A DNA stretch of 64,000 nt from Candidatus Nitrosotalea okcheonensis (GTDB lineage: Archaea > Thermoproteota > Nitrososphaeria > Nitrososphaerales > Nitrosopumilaceae): contig NZ_LT841358.1 of the NCBI RefSeq assembly GCF_900177045.1, positions 955,396 to 1,019,395 on the forward strand. The letters run 5' to 3'. The translations under genes and the position numbers were made by a program. The notes below the pieces were generated by a model. It saw nothing but the letters and a program-made list of their open reading frames with translations. It was not told the origin of the DNA and made no database searches. The number at the start of each line of letters is the position of its first letter. The stretch's first letter is position 1. Of the stretch, positions 18,886 through 27,194 are shown one piece after another.

Positions 18886-19107
18886 ATGTCACAACAACAA
18901 ATGTACAGACCCATGCTGAATATCTACGATCTGGTAGACAGAATATTAGACAAGGGTTTAGTCATTGATGCAAACTTATCTGTGTCTCTTGTAGGAATTG
19001 AGATCCTAGTCATAAGAGCAAGAATAGTTGTCTCGGGAATTGACACCTTCCTACGATATGCATCAGCATTAGGACTTGCCGCACCACCAGGACTACCGCC
19101 CAAGTAA
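18886..19107 (+). CDS. gvpA: Gas vesicle structural protein GvpA
   Basis: A 73-residue protein with the full GvpA core: IYDLVDRILDKG, VIDANLSVSLVGIEIL, ARIVVSGIDTFLRYA. The helix-strand-strand-helix arrangement forms the ribs of the gas-vesicle wall in all known gas-vesicle makers. Length is normal for the family; the C-terminal tail is short and proline-rich. It is the first gene of a tight group (gaps or overlaps of under 25 bp) running to 22174, and has a good Shine-Dalgarno sequence. Confidence 0.92.
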   Translation: MSQQQMYRPMLNIYDLVDRILDKGLVIDANLSVSLVGIEILVIRARIVVSGIDTFLRYASALGLAAPPGLPPK

Positions 19108-19125
19108 GAAGAGAGAAGATTTGAA

Positions 19126-19377
19126 TTGGCAGTATGTCTAGTTTGCGGCAAATTTACGGACATGGGCCTGAAAAAAGCAATGAGTGCAGGATGGGTCTTT
19201 ACAAGATGTCCAGAATGTCAGCGTGGAACTCCACTTGATATCATAGTATCACACCTGTTGAAAACAGTTGGAGAGGAATATTTAGAGGGATTTTGTGAGA
19301 GGCACTGGTTCAAGGATAGCGGAATTTGTGGTTACTGCAAGATGAAACGAGAGGGATCAACTGAGAGTGTCGGCTAG
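19126..19377 (+). CDS. Novel two-site zinc protein embedded in the gas-vesicle operon
   Basis: An 83-residue soluble protein with eight likely zinc ligands: CLVC (residues 4 and 7), CPEC (28 and 31), CERH (about 56-59) and CGYC (about 68-71). I do not recognise it as any known Gvp protein. It begins at TTG 19 nt after gvpA and its 3' end overlaps the next gene by 11 bp, so it is probably translated with the operon. A role as assembly factor, chaperone or redox or metal sensor for vesicle formation is possible but is inference. Confidence 0.75.
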   Translation: MAVCLVCGKFTDMGLKKAMSAGWVFTRCPECQRGTPLDIIVSHLLKTVGEEYLEGFCERHWFKDSGICGYCKMKREGSTESVG

Positions 19378-19615
19378 ACAATTAGCTCCTCAGCAGCTAA
19401 CCATAGTAGATCTGGTTGATAGAATTTTAGATAAAGGTGTAGTGATAACCGGAGATATCACCATTTCAGTCGTAGGAGTAGATCTGCTTTCATTAAAAAT
19501 AAATTTGGTAATAGCATCGTTGGAGACAGCAAAAAGATACGGAATAAAACTTCCCTGGGAAAAATGGGACAAGATACAGCCAAAAAAAATAAGCGGAAAA
19601 AACAGTAAGAGGTAA
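19367..19615 (+). CDS. gvpJ: GvpA-family minor gas vesicle protein, GvpJ/GvpM type
   Basis: An 82-residue GvpA-family protein: IVDLVDRILDKGVVI, ISVVGVDLLSLKINL, IASLETAKRYG, with a basic tail ending KISGKNSKR. The VGVDLLSL pattern and charged tail are closer to the minor proteins GvpJ/GvpM than to the rib protein GvpA. These minor proteins help nucleate or cap vesicles. Start is GTG at 19367, overlapping the zinc gene. J and M cannot be told apart reliably from sequence alone. Confidence 0.8.
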   Translation: MSARQLAPQQLTIVDLVDRILDKGVVITGDITISVVGVDLLSLKINLVIASLETAKRYGIKLPWEKWDKIQPKKISGKNSKR

Positions 19616-19623
19616 TCAGACAG

Positions 19624-20103
19624 TTGCAAAGATCTAAAATGCAAATTTCTGAACCTGCACCAGAACAAATTAATCTTGATAGTGATAAACTCCAGAAGGG
19701 ACTTGCAAAGTTAGTTCTTGTAGTAGTTGAATTGCTAAGACAAATTCTAGAGCGCCAAGCTCAAAGAAGAATCCAGTCAGGAAGTTTAACATCAGAAGAG
19801 GTCGAGAGGCTTGGCATGGCATTCATGCAGATAAAACAAAAAGTTGCACAGATATCAGACCAATTTGGCCTAAAACCAGATGAACTTGACGGTACTCTCA
19901 AAGGCATGCTCAAAACTACAGATTCCCAGATTGCCAAGACATCACTTGTTGATGTACTTGATAGTCTTCTAGTGAAGGGCGTAGTCCTAGGCGGAAGTGT
20001 AACTGTTTCTGTTGCAGACATTGACCTCATAACACTTGATCTTCTTGCCACACTTTCTGCAATCCCTGGCACTCGCAAGACTAGGAAAAAGAAAAATGGT
20101 TGA
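19624..20103 (+). CDS. gvpK: GvpK fused to a C-terminal GvpA-family domain
   Basis: A 159-residue protein. Residues about 15-90 match GvpK (LQKGLAKLVLVVVELLRQI, LERQAQRRIQSG, SEEVERLGMAFM, QFGLKPDEL). After a short linker, residues about 108-148 form a GvpA/J/S-like unit (SLVDVLDSLLVKGVVLGG, VSVADIDLITLDL). GvpK and a GvpA-family protein are normally encoded by separate genes, so this looks like a gene fusion. The TTG start at 19624 is favoured by GAGGT 11 nt upstream; ATG at 19639 is the alternative. The 3' end overlaps the next gene by 8 bp. Confidence 0.85.
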   Translation: MQRSKMQISEPAPEQINLDSDKLQKGLAKLVLVVVELLRQILERQAQRRIQSGSLTSEEVERLGMAFMQIKQKVAQISDQFGLKPDELDGTLKGMLKTTDSQIAKTSLVDVLDSLLVKGVVLGGSVTVSVADIDLITLDLLATLSAIPGTRKTRKKKNG

Positions 20104-20827
20104 TGGTAAGTACCTCTATTGTGTAAAAGAGGGATCCAAAAATCATCGCTTCAGTGATGCCGGATTATTTGGAAAACAGGCATATATCATCACCTACAAA
20201 GACATTAGCGCCGTAGTGAGTAACATACCATTCAAAGAGATGCAACCAGATGTAGAAAACCTCACGGCGCATCAGAGAGTAATAGAGGAGTCAAGATCAC
20301 TTGGTACAACTCTGCCAGTCAGATTTGGAATAATGTTCAAGACAGATGACGGCGTGAAAAAAATGCTAGTCAAATCATATGCGGACCTAAAATCCAAAAT
20401 CGTAAAGCTCAGAGACAAAGATGAGTTTGGCGTGAAAATAATCATGGACAAATCAGATCTTAAAAAGATCTCATTGATACAACATGATAATCAGGATATC
20501 GAGAAGATAAAAAAAGAGATCTTGTTGGCAGGCGAGGGAACTTCATATTTTCTTAAAATGAAGCTGGATGAAGCAATCAAGAACCAGACATATAAAAAAA
20601 TAGACCAGATAAGCGGGCAGATTCACAATGAAATTACAAAGGCCTCAGAGGACAAATGTCTTTTAAAATCAGATTTTGATGAAATAATTCTAAATGCTTC
20701 ATACTTGGTAGATCGCGATCAGAGCACCAAGTTTCATCAAAAGATAGACAATCTCAAGAAAAAGTATGAGAGTGCCGGTTTTATTTTTCACCTTAGCGGA
20801 CCATGGGCACCATATTCGTTTTGTTGA
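20096..20827 (+). CDS. gvpF: Gas vesicle protein GvpF/GvpL family
   Basis: A 243-residue protein of the GvpF/GvpL family. It has the start KYLYCVKE, the segment ISAVVSNIPFKEM, the family motif LTAHQRVIEE, then LPVRFGIMF, and the C-terminal LSGPWAPYSF that closes the family's second domain. GvpF/L proteins bind GvpA and sit at the gas-facing or nucleating tip. It is the only F/L gene in the cluster, whereas haloarchaea have both F and L. ATG at 20096 overlaps gvpK by 8 bp, implying translational coupling. Confidence 0.9.
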   Translation: MVDGKYLYCVKEGSKNHRFSDAGLFGKQAYIITYKDISAVVSNIPFKEMQPDVENLTAHQRVIEESRSLGTTLPVRFGIMFKTDDGVKKMLVKSYADLKSKIVKLRDKDEFGVKIIMDKSDLKKISLIQHDNQDIEKIKKEILLAGEGTSYFLKMKLDEAIKNQTYKKIDQISGQIHNEITKASEDKCLLKSDFDEIILNASYLVDRDQSTKFHQKIDNLKKKYESAGFIFHLSGPWAPYSFC

Positions 20828-20837
20828 GGCCAGACAA

Positions 20838-21050
20838 ATGATAATAACAGCTTTAATTTTGAAATTGACTCTTGGATCAATCCTAAATGAATGCAATAGG
20901 ATTGCTGCAGAACAACAATCAAAAGATCAAATCAGGTGGTTAAAATCAAGATTACTCAATCTTAGACTAGAATACCAAAAGGGAATAATCGACGAAGAGA
21001 CATTTAACAAAATGCAGGTTGACATCCTAAAGGATTTGGGAAGGACTTGA
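20838..21050 (+). CDS. gvpG: Gas vesicle protein GvpG
   Basis: A 70-residue helical protein whose C-terminal half has the GvpG pattern QIRWLKSRLLNLRLEYQKG followed by IDEETFNKMQ, and ends LKDLGR. GvpG is a small accessory protein usually next to gvpF, as here (10 nt gap). I start at ATG 20838 rather than upstream codons that would overlap gvpF. The N-terminus ALILKLTLGSIL is hydrophobic, as in other GvpG proteins. Its stop overlaps the TTG start of the kinase gene as TTGA. Confidence 0.8.
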   Translation: MIITALILKLTLGSILNECNRIAAEQQSKDQIRWLKSRLLNLRLEYQKGIIDEETFNKMQVDILKDLGRT

Positions 21051-22174
21051 CAGACACTTCTGACGAAACAAATAGGGCAACACTTCATGCCATTCAGGTA
21101 AAAAACATTCAAAAGCACATAAGAGAGCAAGTTGAGAAAGTAAAGGGGGATGCATTTGCCGCACGTGAAGAAACAGTGCATAAAAGAGCAGAGAAAATAG
21201 AACAAGTTAGAGAAAAATTGAACCAGACAACTCTTGACATACAACACAAACATGAAATGATAAGAGAGAGATTAAACCAAGAGGCAGTATTTAGAGAAGC
21301 AAACATCAGAGTAAGCAGAGGTCTTGAGGCACTTGAAAAATTTATTCAGGTTTTAAGAGATACTCAGATGGAAGATGAGATGCTTAAAAAAGCAATTCGA
21401 GATCCGATAATATCGGGTTCCTTAAAATCAGATGCAATGAAGATCATAACATCGGAATTCTTTAGATCCATTCAAAAACAGCTTGTAATGCAAACAGAAT
21501 TTATCAACATAGCAGCTCATGAACTGCGCACGCCAATCATGCCAATACTTGTAAATATAGAACTATTAGAAGATCAATTAGGAAAAGACAATCCAGAAAT
21601 TAAGATCATAGCAAGAAATGCAAGAAGACTCCAGCGTCTTACTGAAAACATATTAAGCGTTGCAAGGTTAGAAAGCAAATCGTTTACACTAAAGACTGAA
21701 GTTTTTAATTTAAACGATATAATTTTAGCAGTAATAAAAGATGAATCAGTCCAGTTAAGCAATGACAACATAGACATAGCATATGAAACAGATACTAAAA
21801 ACATACAAGTGGATGCAGACAAAGACAGAATTGCTCAGGTCATATACAATTTGTTGCACAATGCAATCAAGTTCACCGATATGGGAAAGATTGTCATTAC
21901 TTCAAAACATGCAAAAGACTGCGTAGAAGTAAGTGTGAGCGATAACGGAAAAGGCATAGATCCAAAAATAATTCCAATATTATTTTCCAAGTTTGTAACA
22001 AAATCAGACAAGGGAACAGGACTTGGCTTATACATATGCAAGGGAATTATTGAGGCTCATGGTGGTAAAATATGGGCTGAACCCATGTTAGAAAAACGAC
22101 AGGGAGCCAAATTCTGCTTTTCTCTACCTATGCGATCCAATATCGATTCCCCTGATCACAGCATGACTAGATAA
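21047..22174 (+). CDS. Soluble histidine kinase with long N-terminal coiled coil, coupled to gvpG
   Basis: A 375-residue kinase without membrane segments. Residues about 15-140 are charged and helical with heptad-like spacing, predicting a coiled coil. The HisKA H-box FINIAAHELRTP (His158) follows, then the N-box HNAIKFT, VSDNGKGI, and GTGLGLYICKG of the HATPase. The catalytic half resembles the kinase at 17492-18304, so the two are paralogues. TTG at 21047 overlaps the gvpG stop, so expression is probably coupled to vesicle genes. No response regulator follows; the nearest is at 18335-18706. It could sense vesicle state or feed back on the locus (inference). Confidence 0.85.
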   Translation: MTDTSDETNRATLHAIQVKNIQKHIREQVEKVKGDAFAAREETVHKRAEKIEQVREKLNQTTLDIQHKHEMIRERLNQEAVFREANIRVSRGLEALEKFIQVLRDTQMEDEMLKKAIRDPIISGSLKSDAMKIITSEFFRSIQKQLVMQTEFINIAAHELRTPIMPILVNIELLEDQLGKDNPEIKIIARNARRLQRLTENILSVARLESKSFTLKTEVFNLNDIILAVIKDESVQLSNDNIDIAYETDTKNIQVDADKDRIAQVIYNLLHNAIKFTDMGKIVITSKHAKDCVEVSVSDNGKGIDPKIIPILFSKFVTKSDKGTGLGLYICKGIIEAHGGKIWAEPMLEKRQGAKFCFSLPMRSNIDSPDHSMTR

Positions 22175-22246
22175 TGCAAAAGTGGATTGTTCATGCTCCC
22201 ATCAGATAGATAACCTCCAGAGACTTGACATTATTTATTTGGAACT

Positions 22247-24607
22247 CTAGTTAGAGTTGCCATAAGACGTCTGGTTCTTAAATATATCAAAATTTGTCTT
22301 GGTTCCATCAATTACTATATCTGACCATCCCCATTCCATGTTGTTTTTTGCATCTATTGCTTTTATCACATAATCACCCACTCTTAGGTTTGAGAAATTT
22401 GCCTCCCCACGATAATTAACATTGGATTGACCAATAACATTTCCATTGGAATCAAACAGATATACAATAAAATCTCCTTTTTCAGGAGGTGCCGTGCTTG
22501 ACTGACCATCATAAAGATGTACTGTGAAAAGATCTTCTACTCTTGGAGGCCATGGTGTAACTATTTTGATGTCATGTGAAGATCCTGGATACAATGATAC
22601 TGGCATGAAAGAATACGAAATGTGCGGACTGATATTTACATCTACAATAAAGTAATTGTTTTCTAACATAGAAGGTTCTAGCCAAAAACGCAATGTGGCT
22701 CCGCGTGAATCAGTAAAACTCGTAGCCCATGTTTTACCATCCTGAGATTTTATATTCACTGTAGCATTAAAAATTGGTGTATATCCATCATTATAAAAAA
22801 TACTAGGCCGTAATCCCCCAGGCAGGGGCAAGTTAAGAGTTAATGTCTGAGAAGTTTTCCGAAGATCTACATATCCCACGTTAGAGAACATTCCATTTGC
22901 ATAAACTTCGATTTTGTATTTATGTCCCAATGGCAAAGATGTGATATCAAATGGGTTTTCTGGAATGGATTCTACATCTCTGTATACAGTGGAGTTTACA
23001 TCTTGGTAAACTTTCAAAGCCATGTTTGACGAATAAGCCCTATCGCCTCCAACATATGCCAAGGTAACGATGATAGAACCCGTATCTTGTGTACTAGTCA
23101 ATTCATGTGATGTGCAATTACATTTTAGAGTGTCATGCACAGGTATGTGTACTGCAGATGAACTAGTCTGGTTTTTTGGCATGTCATGATTGGTATCAGT
23201 AATATGATTTTTCGATATTGCATTATCTACCACCATGGCATAAGATTTGAAAGGCTTGTCGACATTTACCAAAACCTGAAATGGTTTACTATCATATGCT
23301 CCAATATTCCATATAGTACCCATTCCGGTACCTACTAAATGACTAGAGTTATCATAGAGATTTAGCCTTGGAAATATAGCTATGTAAGGAATGCCCCCGT
23401 TAGTATACTGACCAGTTACTAGCACAGAATACGGTCCACGTACAAGATGAACATGGCTAAATCCCATATGGCTATGATTAGAACCATAGTAAGCAGTTAA
23501 TGTCATGTTCTTGTCTGGCACAATCACTTTTGTGTCATTTATTGTTCCATCACCCCAATGATCAAACGTATAATTCTGAAAGTCTGACATTGTTACAGTA
23601 TAATGATCGTTTATAATAGCATCAAAGGAAAAGGGGGTAAATCCAGAACTGTTATTTTCGTCAGAACTAATCTCCGTCCAAAGGCCATTGATTGGAATAC
23701 CGTTGTCAGAATATGATTTGATTGTGATAAAGACAGATGATGTTTTGTTATTTTGTTTATCATTATTTTCAATCATGCCCATTAGGTCATCAAAGTATTT
23801 TGGCAGAGTACCAAAAGGATTTGGAAGTGTGGAGTTTGTCACATATATGTATTGTACATGTTTTGCAGCATTTTCTACATAGGTCTTGTTTATGTTATCG
23901 ACTCCATAGGAAACAATAGAAAAATTATTTCTAGTAAAATTTGTATGCCATCCTCCAAGTGATGATATCAATGGTAGGTCAAGACCATCATGTATAACTA
24001 TATTATCCACAGTTCCAATGTAACTAGGCAATGTGTCAGTTCCAGGATTGCCAACAGTATAGTTAAGCCCTATTGATTTTACATAATTACTTAGATGAAG
24101 ATAAAATGTTTCATTACCATGCATGTTTGACATTTGATCAAAAAATATACCGTTAATATTGTACCAGTTTTTATAATCATCAATATAATTTTTAATTGTA
24201 ACAACATCGGTTTTTTGCGTATATACATAACCCAAGACTATGATCCCGGCAGATTGAAGTTTTTTTATTCCTACCACATAGTTTGGATCACGTACTCCTG
24301 GACCACTATCAGGATTAATTATTGCCACAATTGGCACTAAAGGATGTGAATTTTTTTCTCGTATTAGGTTATCCCATGTCTTTCCAGGATAGCTATAAAG
24401 AGGAACTATGATTCCAGTCTGAGCTTCTAGTGCTTCTGCATTTTGCCGATGTTCTGCAATAACAACACATGTAATCCCAATTATCAAAATCAAGAGAAAT
24501 GATGGCATGGATCTGTTGGAATTAATAGAGCCTGAGAAGATCATGTGTTTCAAAAAATTAATGGTATTTACCCGATCTACGATAGGAGTTACTTCATACG
24601 TACCCAA
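22247..24607 (-). CDS. Large exported protein with spherulin-4 domain and beta-rich modules
   Basis: A 786-residue protein with a hydrophobic segment after a short cytosolic start (residues about 36-55, single signal-anchor). Residues about 65-290 form a spherulin-4 domain (GIIVPLYSYPG, VAIINPDSGPG, GYVYTQ, INGIFFDQM, YTVGNPG) paralogous to the protein at 2025-2867. Residues about 300-380 carry a module with GFTPFSFDA, NYTFDHWGDG and MTLTAYYG, also found in the surface proteins at the left edge and at 31458-33977. Beta-sandwich-like repeats fill the rest. Carbohydrate binding or hydrolysis at the surface is plausible. It converges on the gas-vesicle operon with a 72-bp gap. Confidence 0.78.
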   Translation of the reverse strand: MGTYEVTPIVDRVNTINFLKHMIFSGSINSNRSMPSFLLILIIGITCVVIAEHRQNAEALEAQTGIIVPLYSYPGKTWDNLIREKNSHPLVPIVAIINPDSGPGVRDPNYVVGIKKLQSAGIIVLGYVYTQKTDVVTIKNYIDDYKNWYNINGIFFDQMSNMHGNETFYLHLSNYVKSIGLNYTVGNPGTDTLPSYIGTVDNIVIHDGLDLPLISSLGGWHTNFTRNNFSIVSYGVDNINKTYVENAAKHVQYIYVTNSTLPNPFGTLPKYFDDLMGMIENNDKQNNKTSSVFITIKSYSDNGIPINGLWTEISSDENNSSGFTPFSFDAIINDHYTVTMSDFQNYTFDHWGDGTINDTKVIVPDKNMTLTAYYGSNHSHMGFSHVHLVRGPYSVLVTGQYTNGGIPYIAIFPRLNLYDNSSHLVGTGMGTIWNIGAYDSKPFQVLVNVDKPFKSYAMVVDNAISKNHITDTNHDMPKNQTSSSAVHIPVHDTLKCNCTSHELTSTQDTGSIIVTLAYVGGDRAYSSNMALKVYQDVNSTVYRDVESIPENPFDITSLPLGHKYKIEVYANGMFSNVGYVDLRKTSQTLTLNLPLPGGLRPSIFYNDGYTPIFNATVNIKSQDGKTWATSFTDSRGATLRFWLEPSMLENNYFIVDVNISPHISYSFMPVSLYPGSSHDIKIVTPWPPRVEDLFTVHLYDGQSSTAPPEKGDFIVYLFDSNGNVIGQSNVNYRGEANFSNLRVGDYVIKAIDAKNNMEWGWSDIVIDGTKTNFDIFKNQTSYGNSN

Positions 24608-24793
24608 TGTTTTACACTACAAGACTACAGAGTTCACCTATTATCTCATTATAGGTAAAAACTACTAGAACAATAGTATGGTCACACGCAATCGAAAAAA
24701 TCTACATCTGTCCATATTAAACACAAACATGAAACAATACTCTAGAACATTTTTACAATGTATTTTTATAGCTTGATTTGAGTATGTTTTCAT

Positions 24794-25072
24794 ATGAAAA
24801 ATCGTAGTAGAACAGAGATAATTTCAATGATTCTAGATTCAGTGAGTTCTGGAGCTACAAAAACAAAGATAATGTACAGAGCATATTTATCATATGCGCA
24901 GTTAAAAGACTACCTTGAATTCATGGAAAAAAATGAGCTGGTCAGACACGAAGACGGAACCCAAGTATACAGAATAACTGAAAAGGGAATAAAACTAATG
25001 CGTCTGTGTGAAGAAGTTGGCGACATGATAACACCAACACATGGATATGAACTTGCAAAGGTATCATTCTAA
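24794..25072 (+). CDS. Small winged-helix regulator (HTH_45-like)
   Basis: A 92-residue one-domain winged helix of the archaeal type: IISMILDSVSSGATKTKIMYRAYLS as helix 1 to recognition region (given here in part), LEFMEKNELV, YRITEKGIKLM wing and C-terminal helix. A paralogue is at 27195-27509. A CTAGAACATT motif and TATA-like sequence lie at 24742-24775. Target unknown; the PepSY-like gene follows it. Confidence 0.8.
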   Translation: MKNRSRTEIISMILDSVSSGATKTKIMYRAYLSYAQLKDYLEFMEKNELVRHEDGTQVYRITEKGIKLMRLCEEVGDMITPTHGYELAKVSF

Positions 25073-25257
25073 AATCATTATTTTTTCACTTTATTTTCAT
25101 ATGAAACCATGTTTGTTTCATGGTTTTACACTTTTAACCACACACCATTGACAAATGAGATTTTCAAAAACAGGATCGATCTTATCGACAACTTTTATGG
25201 AATGAACTCGCCCAATGGTTAAATTCGATACATCATATTTTATAGATGTGAAAGTAT

Positions 25258-25497
25258 TTGAAAAAGCCATCAAGGTTAACTGATTCTCAATCAGATGAGA
25301 TGATAATAGATTATAACAGAGCAGTAGCAATAGCAAGAAAGTTTCTCGAGCAATATCACTCATCAATCATATTCAAGTCAGCATATAATGATAAAAAAAC
25401 TTGGATGGTTTCTATGGAGGTAGGATTATTGGATGACGACATAATTGAAGTTGCAATAGATGCAAAAACTGGCAAGATATTAGGATATTCCCACTAG
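25258..25497 (+). CDS. Small PepSY-like protein
   Basis: A 79-residue soluble protein with an N-terminal helix (AVAIARKFLEQY) and three strands ending IDAKTGKILGY, the outline of a single PepSY domain. A paralogue at 28371-28598 shares ARKFLEQY and IFKSA. Start is TTG at 25258, about 20 bp after a TATA-like element. The upstream block AATGGTTAAAT (about 25214) is also found before the paralogue, at about 28313. Function unknown. Confidence 0.6.
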   Translation: MKKPSRLTDSQSDEMIIDYNRAVAIARKFLEQYHSSIIFKSAYNDKKTWMVSMEVGLLDDDIIEVAIDAKTGKILGYSH

Positions 25498-25554
25498 TGA
25501 AAGACAATTCGCTATCGATACATAGACCTGAAGAATAACAGAACATGACTGGAT

Positions 25555-25878
25555 TTAGGAATCCAACGTGTCCAAGAATTTTGACACAGGTTTGACATAC
25601 GAAAACTCTTCCAATCCATTTCTTATTGATTGTGTAATTTTATATCGAGAATTTCTAGGTAAAGTTTTTAATATTTCATTTAGGCATTCAGGATGTTTAT
25701 AGCAGTCATAAAGGCTACAATTGTATTTTTTTTCTAATTGCGATAGAACCTTGTGATAGATTTCAACACCATAACCTAAAAGCGCACTTTCTACTGACAC
25801 AGATACTAGTGCAACTCTTGCTGCATCATTACCACAGTTACCTTGATAGAATAAGACTGGTTTTTGGTACTTGGCCAC
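25555..25878 (-). CDS. Small helical protein, paralogue of the divergent neighbour
   Basis: A 107-residue soluble protein whose core EIYHKVLSQLEKKYNCS continues LYDCYKHPECL and is almost identical to the core of the protein at 25980-26294, encoded divergently about 100 bp away. The C-terminal half (ITQSIRNGLEE, FLDTLDS) is similar but diverged. It resembles small output-type domains common in Nitrososphaeria (possibly the NitrOD5 group), which I cannot confirm. The two genes look like an inverted duplication. Confidence 0.6.
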   Translation of the reverse strand: MAKYQKPVLFYQGNCGNDAARVALVSVSVESALLGYGVEIYHKVLSQLEKKYNCSLYDCYKHPECLNEILKTLPRNSRYKITQSIRNGLEEFSYVKPVSKFLDTLDS

Positions 25879-25979
25879 AATACTAGATATATCATTTACT
25901 TACTTAAGTTACCATGTAAAATTCTTCTAGTACATTATTACGTGGTAGATAAAGTAAATGGAGAACATCAAGTGACGCT

Positions 25980-26294
25980 ATGCAAGACAGACAACAATTT
26001 TTCAAATCTACAGATCAAGGTAGATATGATAAAGTCAGAGAGAATCTAGTGTTAATAATTCTTGAAAAAACTCTTGTTAGTGCACAAATCTATCACAAGG
26101 TTCTATCGCAATTAGAAAAAAAATACAATTGTAGCCTTTATGACTGCTATAAACATCCTGAATGCCTAAGTACGATACTAAAAGACCAACATAATAATTC
26201 ATACAAGAGTATAACGAGATCAATAAACCAACAGTTAGACATATTTGCGGATGCAAAATCTATCATAACATTCCTCCAAGCCTTTAATCATTAG
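25980..26294 (+). CDS. Small helical protein, paralogue of the divergent neighbour
   Basis: A 104-residue protein sharing the core QIYHKVLSQLEKKYNCSL and DCYKHPECL with the gene at 25555-25878. The C-terminal part ITRSINQQLD and FLQAFNH matches its ITQSIRNGLE and FLDTLDS. A CTAGTACATTATTAC element lies between the two divergent genes at about 25929. The pair could be a recent inverted duplication with diverging regulation. Confidence 0.6.
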   Translation: MQDRQQFFKSTDQGRYDKVRENLVLIILEKTLVSAQIYHKVLSQLEKKYNCSLYDCYKHPECLSTILKDQHNNSYKSITRSINQQLDIFADAKSIITFLQAFNH

Positions 26295-26423
26295 TCACTA
26301 CAGTATTTCATCATCAACTGTAATCCATGTGACATTACATAAAAATAAGTTAGAACAAAATTACATAAAAAATATTTAGGAAGTTTTACGCAAATTCAAA
26401 TAACATTTGTGACACATCATAAA

Positions 26424-26546
26424 ATGTTGAACCTATGCTGTGATATTTGTTGGGAGGACATTGAAGAGATCGATATCGATACGGAATTTAATTCCGATGG
26501 AAGTATTGTATGTTTCAATTGTCAATCTAACTCTGGAGGTATGTGA
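26424..26546 (+). CDS. 40-residue zinc-ribbon-like miniprotein
   Basis: An ORF of 40 residues from ATG 26424 to TGA 26544-26546 contains CCDIC near the start and CFNC near the end with an acidic middle (EEIDIDTEF), an arrangement typical of a small zinc ribbon. It ends just before the exported-protein gene at 26566. Small size makes this tentative. Confidence 0.4.
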   Translation: MLNLCCDICWEDIEEIDIDTEFNSDGSIVCFNCQSNSGGM

Positions 26547-26565
26547 GCCTCAAGATCAAATTTCT

Positions 26566-26964
26566 ATGGAGTTTTCAAATATCAAGCGTTCCAATGGGTC
26601 GTATTTTTTTTCCATAAATTCCATTTTTTTTATTGTGTTATTTTTTTACATTTTATCACTCTCAGAGGCCTATGGAGATTCAGGTACAACAAATTCTTCC
26701 TCGTACAGTTTTAGCAATATAACATGTTCCGAAGGGATTGGCAACGTGTTGCTAATAGGACAATTTAACAATAATGACACATTTTACAGAGTAATTTTTT
26801 TGAAAATGTTGATACAGGGTAAAGATGGTCAGGTCCTTGCCACTGGTAATGGAAATATATCAGATGTCAAACCACATGAAACAAAAATCTTTAATGCAAT
26901 AACCAGGTTTAGTGGCGATTTTTCTTCATGTACAATTCAAATCGATAGTGTAATACAAAAATAA
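26566..26964 (+). CDS. Small exported protein, unknown function
   Basis: I start at ATG 26566, giving 132 residues. A strong hydrophobic segment (SIFFIVLFFYILSLS) forms a signal peptide or anchor at residues about 18-36. The mature part is beta-rich with two Cys (NITCSEG, SSCTIQID) and resembles small extracytoplasmic Ig-like domains that recur in Nitrososphaeria. An upstream extension in frame would overlap the zinc-ribbon miniprotein and gives poor sequence. Function not recognised. Confidence 0.5.
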   Translation: MEFSNIKRSNGSYFFSINSIFFIVLFFYILSLSEAYGDSGTTNSSSYSFSNITCSEGIGNVLLIGQFNNNDTFYRVIFLKMLIQGKDGQVLATGNGNISDVKPHETKIFNAITRFSGDFSSCTIQIDSVIQK

Positions 26965-27194
26965 ATTGATACAAAACTAGCATAGAAATAATATCGTTTG
27001 ACATGCATAAAGTATCATCGCTAATCACATCTATCAACAGATATGGAGATATGACATACGATAATCCTTTAAAAAATGAAATTTCATGAATAGCATAACA
27101 ATAATCATGGATTTTGAATACATCATAAAACTAGAAGACAGATACATGTTATTCATACGATTTATTTTAATAAAAAAATCCAAGATAGTCAACA

